A stretch of DNA of 45,662 nt from positions 1 to 45,662 of the forward strand of contig NZ_VAWG01000023.1 in NCBI RefSeq assembly GCF_005869875.1, in the 5' to 3' direction. The translations under genes and the position numbers were made by a program. The number at the start of each line of letters is the position of its first letter. The first letter of the stretch is position 1. The notes beneath the pieces are model-generated. The model was not told where the DNA came from, did not search any database, and saw only the letters and a program-made list of their open reading frames with translations. Shown here piece by piece: positions 25,146 to 35,320 of this stretch. The stretch comes from Paenibacillus pinistramenti. GTDB lineage: Bacteria; Bacillota; Bacilli; Paenibacillales; Paenibacillaceae.

Positions 25146-25234
25146 TTCTGTCGAATCGTGAATAGGATTGTCAATCCATATTTTGCCTGATATATTTAAG
25201 TAGATAATACTTTAGTAGAAGGTGGATGGTCCTT

Positions 25235-26281
25235 GTGCGAAAGCATGTGATGGAACTTCGCCCGGGGGACCGGGTGACCGAGGATATTTTTAATAGCAAC
25301 GGTGTATTTGTTCTGCAGAGAGATACCATTTTGACGGATGAATCCATTGTGAAGCTTGTACAGCATGGAATTGATTTCATAGATATAGAGAATCACATAG
25401 ACAATGTATCCGCCTCTTCAAGTCAGCCTCTGTCAGCCTCTCTCCAGAAGTTAAAGCCTAAATTCGATGGTGCACTGGATATTTTTGAAACGCTTTTTCT
25501 GGAATCTCTGGCAAATGGAAAATTCAGCAGTGACTACATAGATGAAACACTCCAGCCTTTAATGAATGATCTGATGGACCAGAAAGACGTAGTCTCACTG
25601 CTGATGATGTTTAATCACCAGGATGAATATACATACAACCATTCCCTCCAGGTAGGACTGCTTTCTTATTATATCGCCATTTGGATGGGCTATGATGAGA
25701 AGGAAGCGTACAGAGTAGGCAAAGCCGGATATTTGCATGATATGGGCAAGTGCATGATTCCGCCGCATATTCTTAATAAGCCTAGCAAACTGACCGAAGA
25801 GGAATTCGATTTTATCAAAAAGCATACTCATTACGGCTATGAATTAATCCTTAATTCCACCGGAGATGAAACGGCAGCTTTGGTCGCACGCCAGCACCAC
25901 GAACGGGATGACGGCAGCGGCTATCCGTATGGATTGAGCAAAGAGGAAATTCACCCCTATGCACGCATCGCCGCCGTTGCGGATACCTACAGCGCCATGA
26001 CCTCCCAGCGTGTATATCAGTCGCGCAAAGAGCAGCTGACAGTTCTGCAGGAAATGTACAAGCTGAGCTTCGGCAAATTGTCCGGGGAAGCTGTACAGGC
26101 TTTGATCCGCCATTTGGTTCCTAATTTTATCGGCAAGAAAGTCCTTCTGACTACCGGAGAAACCGGCCATATCGTAATGACCAACCATTCCGACTTCTTC
26201 CGTCCTTTGGTAAGAACGGACTCCCGGTTTGCAGACCTTGCCAAAGAGCCAGAGACGTCGATACAGGAAGTCTTGATGTAA
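25235..26281 (+). CDS. HD-GYP domain protein 2 (putative c-di-GMP phosphodiesterase)
   Basis: Second HD-GYP protein, 348 residues, with a complete active site: NHSLQVGLLSYYIA, LHDMGKCMI, HTHYGYEL and HHERDDGSGYPYG. It opens with MRKHVMELRPGDRV, parallel to MRLIPIKSLQPGMKL in paralogue 1, then a 110-residue helical N-terminal region without membrane segments, and it ends with a beta-rich tail (LTTGETGHIVMTNH). It differs from paralogue 1 throughout, so this is old duplication rather than a recent copy. The ATG at 25226 is too close to GAAGGTGG; the GTG at 25235, nine bases after it, is preferred. It lies about 90 bp after the MoaD-MoaE gene on the same strand. Confidence 0.87.
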   Translation: MRKHVMELRPGDRVTEDIFNSNGVFVLQRDTILTDESIVKLVQHGIDFIDIENHIDNVSASSSQPLSASLQKLKPKFDGALDIFETLFLESLANGKFSSDYIDETLQPLMNDLMDQKDVVSLLMMFNHQDEYTYNHSLQVGLLSYYIAIWMGYDEKEAYRVGKAGYLHDMGKCMIPPHILNKPSKLTEEEFDFIKKHTHYGYELILNSTGDETAALVARQHHERDDGSGYPYGLSKEEIHPYARIAAVADTYSAMTSQRVYQSRKEQLTVLQEMYKLSFGKLSGEAVQALIRHLVPNFIGKKVLLTTGETGHIVMTNHSDFFRPLVRTDSRFADLAKEPETSIQEVLM

Positions 26282-26333
26282 TACACTGGCGAAGACGCTG
26301 GCGAAAGAGCCGTATTTAGAAGGAGAATCACAT

Positions 26334-26420
26334 TTGGGCGAGCAGCATTCACTCAACCTCTGCCTCACATGCACGCTGCTTGCTTGGGCTACTCCTTCTT
26401 CTTTCTTTGTGAATGGATAG
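26334..26420 (+). CDS. Possible 28-residue peptide
   Basis: A TTG start eight bases behind a perfect AGAAGGAG ribosome site opens a 28-codon frame encoding a peptide with CLTC, a hydrophobic centre (LLAWAT) and a Phe-rich end. It overlaps the 3' end of the holin-like gene on the other strand. The ribosome site is the only positive evidence; this may be chance. Confidence 0.22.
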   Translation: MGEQHSLNLCLTCTLLAWATPSSFFVNG

Positions 26421-26616
26421 CGCCGGTTGCGGATAGGCCAATAACGGAGATCAAGATAAGCTTTTCCTGGATCTTATCGGGAACAAGTACGAATATTGCA
26501 GCAATGAGCACCGCAGCTACGTTAATCCATTTCTCTTTAAGGCCAAATGCGCGTGTAACGCTTACATATGCAGCAACCAAAGCGGCAAGATTAAGAATAT
26601 CGCTTGAAATGTTCAT
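26389..26616 (-). CDS. Small holin-like membrane protein
   Basis: Protein of 75 residues with two hydrophobic segments, ILNLAALVAAYVSVTRAF and INVAAVLIAAIFVLV, a third short one (LILISVIGLSATGAI) and a strongly basic end, HSQRKKKE. This topology and charge pattern are holin-like, but no family motif is recognised, so function is open; it may equally be a small stress or signalling membrane protein. The ATG at 26616 is chosen because TAGGAGG lies eight bases before it. It diverges from the XRE repressor, and a palindrome just upstream of its ribosome site is identical in core to those at the repressor promoter, so joint control is likely. Confidence 0.7.
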   Translation of the reverse strand: MNISSDILNLAALVAAYVSVTRAFGLKEKWINVAAVLIAAIFVLVPDKIQEKLILISVIGLSATGAIHSQRKKKE

Positions 26617-26641
26617 GATTAACCTCCTATTTTCTAAATTT

Positions 26642-26658
26642 GAGTATTTAAAATACCC
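26642..26658 (-). promoter_or_regulatory. Operator O1 upstream of the holin-like gene
   Basis: The palindrome GTATTTAAAATAC (core 26644-26656) lies about 26 bp before the holin-like start. It is the inverted copy of the sequence at 26794-26806 near the XRE gene, suggesting the same regulator binds both. Confidence 0.55.
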
Positions 26659-26772
26659 TTTCGAAGTCACTTGTCCTTTTGTTCCGAAAAAGGGACTTAA
26701 ACGCCAACTCCATTAAATTCGAACAAGCCGGTAAGTTTGCGTCCTTCTCCTATTTCGTATTTCGATTATATG

Positions 26773-26806
26773 TGGTATTATAAATACCGTCAAGTATTTT
26801 AAATAC
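26773..26806 (+). promoter_or_regulatory. Extended -10 and operators O2, O3 of the XRE gene
   Basis: TGGTATTAT (26773-26781) is an extended -10 element. It lies within palindrome O2, GGTATTATAAATACC (26774-26788). O3, GTATTTTAAATAC (26794-26806), follows with its centre 19 bp further on, close to two helical turns. A repressor bound here would cover the promoter, which fits autorepression by the XRE protein. Confidence 0.55.
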
Positions 26807-26857
26807 TCTTTTAGATTACCCTTATTTATGTTCATTATTGATTTGGAGGCCTTGTCT

Positions 26858-27298
26858 ATGTCCCTTGGTGAAAGAATACGCGAGCGCCGCAAGCAGCTCG
26901 GCCTGACTCAGCTGGATATCGCCCAGCAGCTTAACATGGGGAGATCCAATTTTGGCCATATTGAGAATGGCCGTGTGGTTCCCTCCAGCTCCGATCTTGA
27001 TAAAATTGCTGATATTTTGAGAACCAAAGCCGACTATCTGCTTGGCAAAACGGACGATCCTACCGTTCCGGGCTCTGTGGATGCTTTTGCTTTGACGCCT
27101 AAAGAGGAGAAGGATATTGCTGTGCGGCTGCAGAAAATGTTGGATGAACTGGAGAGCGATGTGCCATTAGCATACTTTGGCGAACCGCTTGAAGATGACG
27201 AGGATCGTGAAGCCTTGAGAGCTTCCCTGGAGAACACGCTCCGGTTGTCCAAATACATGGCGAAGAAGAAATTTACACCGGACAAATACCGGAAATAA
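26858..27298 (+). CDS. XRE-family transcriptional repressor
   Basis: Protein of 146 residues. Residues 2-62 form a Cro/CI-type helix-turn-helix: RIRERRKQLGLTQLDIAQQL, then MGRSNFGHIENGR, the recognition helix, and ADILRTKADYLLGKTD. The acidic C-terminal half is probably for oligomerisation or for protease sensitivity. It is read together with an ImmA-type metalloprotease 15 bp downstream, the arrangement of ImmR/ImmA of ICEBs1 and DdrO/IrrE. The start is ATG at 26858 behind GGAGGCC; an upstream ATG at 26828 lacks a ribosome site. Three palindromes around its promoter are the probable binding sites. Confidence 0.88.
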   Translation: MSLGERIRERRKQLGLTQLDIAQQLNMGRSNFGHIENGRVVPSSSDLDKIADILRTKADYLLGKTDDPTVPGSVDAFALTPKEEKDIAVRLQKMLDELESDVPLAYFGEPLEDDEDREALRASLENTLRLSKYMAKKKFTPDKYRK

Positions 27299-27313
27299 TA
27301 CCGGGGGGACCCT

Positions 27314-27799
27314 ATGGACGAAGAACGTCTCATAACAAAGCTAATTAGGACCTGCGGAACCAACAATCCCTTTGCCATTGCGGAACACCGGAATATATTG
27401 GTTCTGTACGAGCAGCTGGGCAAACATATTTGGGGATATTTCAGCAATGCTTACCGGATCCCTATCATTCATATCAATGAAGACCTGAACGAGTTCGAGC
27501 GGACCTTCACAGCCGCGCATGAGCTTGGGCACTGTCTGCTGCATGCCAAACTCAACACGCCTTTTCTGCGCAGGAATACGCTGATATCTGTCGATCGGAT
27601 CGAGCAGGAAGCGAACCGTTTTGCCATCAAACTGCTGATCGGCCAAGCCAAACCGGAGCCTGGTGAAACAGCCAAGTTTTTTCTGCTCCGCTGCGGGATC
27701 CCCGAATGGGTGCACCCCTATTTCGCTGGTGAACAGCCGGACGGGAAGAGCAGCTGGTCTGCTTTCTGCATGGATGACCAGTCATTTTGGGGCTGCTGA
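27314..27799 (+). CDS. ImmA/IrrE-family metallo-endopeptidase
   Basis: Protein of 161 residues with the zinc motif HELGH (69-73) and a downstream IEQEANRFA in which Glu99 is the likely third ligand: the COG2856 signature. Enzymes of this family inactivate a partner XRE repressor by cleavage, in response to DNA damage or another signal. The gene follows the XRE gene by 15 bp with a G-rich ribosome site, so the pair is almost certainly an operon. No integrase, excisionase or conjugation genes are present, so the pair is not clearly part of a mobile element here. Confidence 0.9.
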   Translation: MDEERLITKLIRTCGTNNPFAIAEHRNILVLYEQLGKHIWGYFSNAYRIPIIHINEDLNEFERTFTAAHELGHCLLHAKLNTPFLRRNTLISVDRIEQEANRFAIKLLIGQAKPEPGETAKFFLLRCGIPEWVHPYFAGEQPDGKSSWSAFCMDDQSFWGC

Positions 27800-27830
27800 C
27801 TTTAGTTCAATGACTAAGGCGCAGCCTTTA
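27791..27830 (+). terminator. Terminator of the XRE-ImmA operon
   Basis: GGCTGC (27791-27796) pairs with GCAGCC (27821-27826), with further pairing of CTTTAGT and ACTAAG inside, and TTTAACAAT follows. The stop codon of the protease lies within the stem. Confidence 0.5.
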
Positions 27831-27839
27831 ACAATAAAA

Positions 27840-27869
27840 CTCCCTGCTGCCAATTGGACAAACAGGGAG
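27840..27869 (-). terminator. Terminator of the CBO0543-type gene
   Basis: On the minus strand CTCCCTG pairs with CAGGGAG and TTTTATTGTT follows. It lies just after the gene at 27876. Confidence 0.65.
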
Positions 27870-27875
27870 CCGCTC

Positions 27876-28340
27876 TTAAGGAACAAATGATCCATGCCTG
27901 GAGCTGCTCCTAATGCATTTGAGATGCCATCGCAAGAACATTGTGCCTAAGATATATACCGGGATTGAATACCACAGCTTCCACTCTTTATAAACCAAAT
28001 AGCCGGCTAACACAGACAGCCATTCATAGAACATTGCGGCTACGGCAACCCCCAGCAGGTACCAGATGAATCTGGAGCGCTTCTCTGGGATAAAGTTTGC
28101 AATAATGATGCCGTAAGATGGCGGGAGCACAGCCTCCAGAGTAAGATCAGCAAAGGTAACTTTAGGATCCACGAAGTCATACATATCCAGTACTAATCCA
28201 AATACGAGATCCGTAAGAAGAGTGAGTGTCGACATCCAGCCCCAGGTAATATATATTTCCTTAACCGTTAAATGTTTTGGCATTGCAATAATGAACAGAA
28301 TAGTAACCATGAAACTTAGATAACCAAACCATATTCCCAA
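27876..28340 (-). CDS. Membrane protein of the CBO0543 type
   Basis: Integral membrane protein of about 154 residues with five hydrophobic segments: WFGYLSFMVTILFIIAM, WGWMSTLTLLTDLVFGLVLD, VLPPSYGIIIANFI, FIWYLLGVAVAAMFYEWLSVL and LWYSIPVYILGTMFL. Small, aromatic and without charged clusters, it matches the clostridial/bacillar CBO0543 family, whose function is unknown. The frame opens at 28370, but GGAGGG lies directly before an in-frame ATG (28346). TTG at 28340, six bases further on, gives better spacing and was taken; the ATG is possible. It is read in the same direction as suf but after a terminator, so it is separate from that operon. Confidence 0.65.
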   Translation of the reverse strand: MGIWFGYLSFMVTILFIIAMPKHLTVKEIYITWGWMSTLTLLTDLVFGLVLDMYDFVDPKVTFADLTLEAVLPPSYGIIIANFIPEKRSRFIWYLLGVAVAAMFYEWLSVLAGYLVYKEWKLWYSIPVYILGTMFLRWHLKCIRSSSRHGSFVP

Positions 28341-28421
28341 CGGCATCCCTCCACAAGAAAGAATGTCCAAAACAGCTGCATTTTATTTACATTTCATATG
28401 TTTTTAACGATTTATAGCCAC

Positions 28422-28486
28422 AAAAAAATACGCGTCCGCGCGATAAAAACCCCTGAGGCCTTACTCGCGCAAACACGTATTTTCAG
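28422..28486 (-). terminator. Terminator of the suf operon
   Basis: On the minus strand AAAATACG pairs with CGTATTTT, extended by GCGCGA and TCGCGC, and seven T follow. It lies about 50 bp beyond the sufB stop. Confidence 0.8.
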
Positions 28487-28533
28487 ATTAGAGGCAATAT
28501 GGTGTTTTGCCCTTCTCCCTAAGGAAATAAGGC

Positions 28534-29931
28534 TTAACCGATACTTCCTTCCATCTCGAACTTGATCAGACGGTTCATCTCAACCGCATATTCCATCGGA
28601 AGCTCTTTCGTAAATGGCTCGATAAAGCCCATTACGATCATTTGTGTTGCTTCCGCTTCCGTTAAACCGCGGCTCATCAGGTAGAAGAGCTGGTCTTCGG
28701 ATACTTTGGATACGGTCGCTTCGTGTTCCAGTGTAACGTTATCGTTCATGATTTCGTTATAAGGAATCGTATCGGAAGTAGACTCGTTATCCAGAATCAG
28801 CGTGTCACATTTGATGTTGGATTTTGCACCTTCCGCTTGACGGCCGAAGGAGGCCAGACCGCGGTACGATACTTTACCGCCATGCTTGGAGATCGACTTC
28901 GACACGATCGTGGAGGTTGTGTCCGGAGCCAGGTGGATCATTTTCGCACCGGCATCCTGGTGCTGGTTCTTGCCGGCTACAGCAATGGACAATACGCTGC
29001 CCTTTGCCCCGCGGCCTTTCAGAATAACTGCTGGATACTTCATGGTCAGCTTGGAGCCGATGTTGCCGTCAACCCACTCCATGTTGGCATTCTCTTCAGC
29101 AACCGCACGTTTTGTAACCAGGTTGTAAATGTTTGGCGCCCAGTTCTGGATCGTTGTATAGCGAACGCGGGCATTCTTTTTCACGATAATCTCAACTACC
29201 GCACTGTGCAAAGAGTTTGTGCTGTAGATTGGAGCTGTACACCCTTCTACGTAATGCACAAAGCTGTCTTCGTCGGCGATAATCAAGGTACGCTCGAATT
29301 GTCCCATGTTCTCGGAATTGATGCGGAAGTAAGCCTGCAGAGGCACTTCGCATTTCACGCCTTTTGGCACATAGATGAAGCTGCCGCCGGACCATACCGC
29401 ACTGTTCAAAGCAGCAAACTTGTTATCTGCTGGAGGAATAATCGTACCGAAATACTCGCGGAGAATTTCCGGATGCTCACGGAGCGCAGTGTCCGTATCC
29501 ATGAAGATAACGCCCTGCTTCTCCAGATCCTCCTGCATGTTGTGGTATACAACCTCGGATTCATACTGGGCGGATACACCCGCAAGGAATTTCTGCTCGG
29601 CTTCCGGAATTCCCAGCTTATCAAAGGTTTCTTTGATTTCGGCCGGAACCTCTTCCCACGTTTTGCCCTGCTTCTCGGACGGTCTTACATAATACTGGAT
29701 ATCGTTGAAGTCCAGCTCGCTTAAGTCTCCGCCCCAATTTGGCAGCGGCATTTTCTCAAACTGTTTGAGCGCTTTAAGGCGATATTCCAGCATCCATTCT
29801 GGTTCGTTCTTGATCCGTGAAATTTCAGTAACGATCTCAGGAGTCAGCCCTTTACCAGTTTGGAAAACCGCTTTATGCTCGTCACGGAAACCATATTTGT
29901 ACTCTTCCATTTCAGGCGCTTTTTTGGCCAT
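28534..29931 (-). CDS. sufB: Fe-S cluster scaffold SufB
   Basis: 465-residue subunit of the SufBCD complex on which iron-sulfur clusters are built. It shows the SufB hallmarks: [13 protein letters not shown] near the N-terminus, [32 protein letters not shown] and, at the C-terminus, [20 protein letters not shown] with beta-helix repeats between. Length is normal for the family. It is the last of five suf genes (C-D-S-U-B), 13 bp after sufU, and is closed by a strong terminator. As in other Bacillales the operon lacks sufA and sufE. Confidence 0.97.
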   Translation of the reverse strand: MAKKAPEMEEYKYGFRDEHKAVFQTGKGLTPEIVTEISRIKNEPEWMLEYRLKALKQFEKMPLPNWGGDLSELDFNDIQYYVRPSEKQGKTWEEVPAEIKETFDKLGIPEAEQKFLAGVSAQYESEVVYHNMQEDLEKQGVIFMDTDTALREHPEILREYFGTIIPPADNKFAALNSAVWSGGSFIYVPKGVKCEVPLQAYFRINSENMGQFERTLIIADEDSFVHYVEGCTAPIYSTNSLHSAVVEIIVKKNARVRYTTIQNWAPNIYNLVTKRAVAEENANMEWVDGNIGSKLTMKYPAVILKGRGAKGSVLSIAVAGKNQHQDAGAKMIHLAPDTTSTIVSKSISKHGGKVSYRGLASFGRQAEGAKSNIKCDTLILDNESTSDTIPYNEIMNDNVTLEHEATVSKVSEDQLFYLMSRGLTEAEATQMIVMGFIEPFTKELPMEYAVEMNRLIKFEMEGSIG

Positions 29932-29944
29932 GGGTATTCCCTCC

Positions 29945-30357
29945 TTATTCGATGCCCTTCTTCAGAGCGTTCCAAGCCAGCGTTGCACATTTGATGCGGG
30001 CCGGAAATTTATTAACACCAGACAAGGCTTCAATATCTTCGTAATCATCGAATTCGGCGTCTCCGCCCTTCATCATCTTGGAGAAACGATCGGCCAGATC
30101 CAAAGCCTCGCCTACCGTTTTTCCTTTAACAGCATCAGTCATCATGGATGCAGAAGACATGCTGATCGAGCAGCCTTCCCCCGTATAACGGGCATCCTTC
30201 ACGACACCGTCTTCGATAATGAGCTGGAGCGAAATTCGGTCACCGCAGGTTGGATTGTTCAGGTTCACGGTCACCGCATCGTCTCCGAAGGTTCCGCGGT
30301 TGCGCGGATTCTTATAGTGATCCATAATGACGCGACGGTAAAGATCGTCTAATTGCA

Positions 30358-30358
<1 letters not shown>
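29945..30358 (-). CDS. sufU: Zinc-dependent sulfurtransferase SufU
   Basis: 137-residue IscU-like protein. It accepts persulfide sulfur from SufS and passes it to SufB. The three zinc-ligand cysteines are present (PTCGDR, GEGCSIS and KCATLAW), plus the SufU-type acidic residue in TCGD. The C-terminal extension relative to IscU is present. Its start overlaps the sufS stop by one base (TAATG), showing tight coupling to its partner desulfurase. Confidence 0.96.
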
Positions 30359-32867
<2,509 letters not shown>

Positions 32868-32887
32868 ACTGTCTCCTCCTCCGTTTC

Positions 32888-33676
32888 TTAGGCTTCCTGC
32901 TCTTGGCCAACAGTTTCATCAACGATGCCAAGCTCTTCTTTGATCCAGTCGTAACCGTCTTTCTCCAGACGCTCAGCCAGCTCAGGTCCGCCGGATTTAA
33001 CGATGCGGCCCTGCATCATCACATGGACAAAGTCAGGTTTAATGTAATTCAGCAGACGCTGATAGTGAGTAATAACAAGGAAGCCTCTTTCTTCGCTGCG
33101 CATGGAATTCACGCCTTCAGCAACGATGCGCAGGGCGTCGATGTCCAAACCGGAGTCAATCTCGTCGAGTACGACAATTTTCGGGTCCAGCACCATCATC
33201 TGCAAAATTTCGTTCCGCTTCTTCTCCCCGCCGGAGAAGCCTTCGTTCAGGTAACGATGAGCAAACTCAGGATTCATTTCAAGCTCCTTCATTTTGCTCT
33301 CCATCTGGCGGATAAATTTGATCAGGGAAATTTCATTGCCTTCACCGCGGCGGGCATTCATTGCACTGCGCAGGAAGTCGGAGTTGGTAACACCCGCGAT
33401 TTCACTCGGATACTGCATAGCTAGGAACAAGCCTGCACGGGCACGCTCATCAACAGCCATTTCAAGCAGATCTTCGCCGTCCAGCGTTACGCTTCCGTCA
33501 GTCACTTCATATTTCGGATGGCCCATCAGCGCGGATGCGAGCGTACTTTTGCCCGTACCGTTCGGTCCCATAATCGCGTGGATTTCTCCGCCTTTGATTT
33601 CGAGATTGATGCCTTTCAGAATTTCCTTACCTTCAATTGCTGCTTTCAACTCTTCGATGACAAACTTCGTGGACAT
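32888..33676 (-). CDS. sufC: Fe-S assembly ATPase SufC
   Basis: ABC-type ATPase of 262 residues that powers SufB-SufD. Walker A is GPNGTGKS (37-44), the signature is FSGGEKKR and Walker B is [11 protein letters not shown], with a switch His in VITHYQR. It is a soluble ABC subunit without a membrane partner. The ATG at 33676 follows GGAGGGAG; the open frame extends to 33694 without a better start. It is first in the suf operon, directly behind the promoter/operator region at 33758-33821. Confidence 0.97.
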   Translation of the reverse strand: MSTKFVIEELKAAIEGKEILKGINLEIKGGEIHAIMGPNGTGKSTLASALMGHPKYEVTDGSVTLDGEDLLEMAVDERARAGLFLAMQYPSEIAGVTNSDFLRSAMNARRGEGNEISLIKFIRQMESKMKELEMNPEFAHRYLNEGFSGGEKKRNEILQMMVLDPKIVVLDEIDSGLDIDALRIVAEGVNSMRSEERGFLVITHYQRLLNYIKPDFVHVMMQGRIVKSGGPELAERLEKDGYDWIKEELGIVDETVGQEQEA

Positions 33677-33757
33677 ATTAGAGACTCCCTCCATCTATTT
33701 ACAAACTTTTATGGTTGTACGTTATTTTGACAGGGACGTCTCCCTGTTATGACTTTT

Positions 33758-33821
33758 ATCATACCATAATCAATATCAAATTAGAATCATTCTAAGAAAA
33801 ATGATTCTCAATTGATTCTCA
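33758..33821 (-). promoter_or_regulatory. suf promoter with adjacent Fur/PerR-like operators
   Basis: Minus strand: the extended -10 TGGTATGAT (33758-33766) is preceded after 17 bp by TTCTAA. The -35 lies inside a perfect 7-1-7 palindrome, TTAGAATGATTCTAA (33781-33795). A second 7-1-7 element, TGAGAATCATTTTTC (33796-33810), abuts it, and a further TGAGAATCA half (33813-33821) lies one helical turn on. These match the shape of Fur-family (Fur, PerR) sites, so iron or peroxide control of suf is likely. Confidence 0.6.
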
Positions 33822-33886
33822 CTACATTTTAACGCAATAGATAGATAGAATCAACGCGGCTTAGGCGGTGACCGTAAGCAGCAAAC

Positions 33887-33916
33887 AAGGCTTGGCCGAT
33901 AACATGGCCAAGCCTT
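33887..33916 (-). terminator. Terminator of the DUF1802 gene
   Basis: AAGGCTTGGCC pairs with GGCCAAGCCTT over 11 bp, with TTGTTTG following on the minus strand. Confidence 0.7.
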
Positions 33917-33922
33917 AGCTTA

Positions 33923-34507
33923 TTAGCGGAGCGCCCTGTGCAGCACACGCGCCTTTTGAGCAAATTCCGAAGCGGAAAGTACCGGTGTCAGGTCCCTGGA
34001 ATCCGGAGGAGCAAGACTTTGCAGTTCAATCCAGGATTTGCAGCCGCCGTATTCAGGCAGCGAAGGTACAAGAATTGGATTGTTCAAGCGGTAAACCCGA
34101 AGCAGGAGTACATGCAGGGGGTCGCTCTTTTTCCAGCGGAGCCGCTCTTCTGCAAAGTATTCCGTCCACATGTGAAAACCATACAGCCGGGACAATTGTT
34201 CTTCGGAGTGCACCAGCAGGTCATCTGCCACCTCGGCCCACGCCTTGATTGCAGTCTGCCCGGCGCCGGCAGCCGGAGACTCCGCTTCCTGCAAAGATTC
34301 ATCCAAATAATGTCTCACTTCCGGTTTAAGAAGCTCTCTGCGCTGATGCTCATAAGTGGGATAAAGGTAGAAGGAATCGCTTTTCGTCTCGAAATGACGG
34401 GTTTCCTCGCGAATTCCTCCTTTCCGGAGAAGAATGATCTGATTCCCCTCCAGCAGAGCCCTTATCGCAGAAGCCCATTCTTTTAAAGCGACAGCCTTCT
34501 CTTCCAC
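33923..34507 (-). CDS. DUF1802 family protein
   Basis: Soluble 194-residue protein. It starts MEEKAVALKEWASAI, with the motif QIILLRKGGI and then HFETKSDSFYLYPTYEHQ, the pattern of the DUF1802 family. The C-terminal half is Trp- and Leu-rich and contains RWKKSDPLHVLLLRVYRL. The function of the family is unknown. The GTG at 34507 is preceded by GAAGGAG at nine bases, while a TTG at 34516 touches it, so GTG was taken. It lies 21 bp after the dps stop on the same strand and may be cotranscribed. Confidence 0.82.
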   Translation of the reverse strand: MEEKAVALKEWASAIRALLEGNQIILLRKGGIREETRHFETKSDSFYLYPTYEHQRRELLKPEVRHYLDESLQEAESPAAGAGQTAIKAWAEVADDLLVHSEEQLSRLYGFHMWTEYFAEERLRWKKSDPLHVLLLRVYRLNNPILVPSLPEYGGCKSWIELQSLAPPDSRDLTPVLSASEFAQKARVLHRALR

Positions 34508-34528
34508 CCCGACCAACTCCTTCTATAT

Positions 34529-35002
34529 TTAACCCAGATAAGAACGAAGCATCCACATATGTTTCTCGATTTCCCCTTTAAAGCCTGTGAGGAGATCCGC
34601 TGTGGCCACATCCTCGGCTTCTTCAGCCAAATCAATGCCTTCCTGGAAGGACTCAGTCAATGTGGCAAAATCTTCGATCAGCGTCTGCACCATAGCGCGC
34701 TGGTCTTCCTTGCCGGTGGCTTCCTGAATCGTTGCGATTTCAAGGTACTCGCGCATGGTTGCGGAAGGGGAGCCCTTTAATGTCAGCAGACGCTCCGCGA
34801 TCTCGTCCATCTTCAAAGTCATCTCATTATAGAGCTCTTCAAATTTTACATGCAGAGTAAAAAAGTTCTCGCCCTTCACATACCAGTGGAAATTATGGAT
34901 CTTCACATACAATACATTCAGGTTCGCGACCTGCTCGTTCAAAACCTGATGAAGCGCCTTGCTCTTTGTGGATTCCTTCGATTTGGAGTCTGCTTTTGCC
35001 AT
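34529..35002 (-). CDS. dps: Dps-family ferritin (MrgA-like)
   Basis: 157-residue DNA-protecting mini-ferritin that oxidises and stores iron with hydrogen peroxide as oxidant, and may bind DNA. Ferroxidase residues are visible: HNFHWYVKGENFFTLHVKFEELYNEM (His36, His39, His51, Glu55) and DEIAERLLTLKGSP. The Lys/Ser-rich N-terminus (AKADSKSKESTKSK) resembles the DNA-binding tail of E. coli Dps. The ATG at 35002 has GGCAGGGA upstream. A weak PerR-like sequence and a perfect TTTCAGCTGAAA palindrome lie in the leader. Confidence 0.93.
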   Translation of the reverse strand: MAKADSKSKESTKSKALHQVLNEQVANLNVLYVKIHNFHWYVKGENFFTLHVKFEELYNEMTLKMDEIAERLLTLKGSPSATMREYLEIATIQEATGKEDQRAMVQTLIEDFATLTESFQEGIDLAEEAEDVATADLLTGFKGEIEKHMWMLRSYLG

Positions 35003-35320
35003 TATTAATCCCTGCCCTTCCCTATAATTAGTTGTAAGAAACAAGCTTAGTTTCAGCTGAAATTGATGTTTCCATCCTGCCTATCATTTACCCTAAGCCG
35101 CTTACTGCGAAACAAAGCAACCCGGCCGGCTTATCCCTTGCTGTCCACAAATTGGAGTTCCTATTCAGGGGTGTTTTTGATCCTATTTTCCCTGAAAATT
35201 ATCTCAAAATTTACAGTACTTTTGTACTAGGTTTATGAATGGTTTGATGGTATCATTAGTCTACCGTCAGTTTTCTGATGCGGAATAACGTAATTTTAGG
35301 CAATGCGGAGGACAGCACCC
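35003..35320. other. Divergent regulatory region between dps and the 162-residue gene
   Basis: No gene is seen. On the minus side TTACAAC and ATTATAG (about 35020-35040) are a poor PerR-like pair, and TTTCAGCTGAAA (35051-35062) is a perfect palindrome. On the plus side TTTACA and a TATGAA at 18 bp are a possible promoter, with the inverted repeat AGTAC-TTTT-GTACT between them. Confidence 0.45.

Noticed and set aside
26389..27799. Prophage or ICE remnant
   Set aside because: A repressor, an ImmA protease and a holin-like protein alone are not enough; no integrase, att repeats, terminase or transfer genes were seen.
28723..29724. 333-codon plus-strand frame
   Set aside because: Antisense shadow of sufB, without a ribosome site or recognisable domain.
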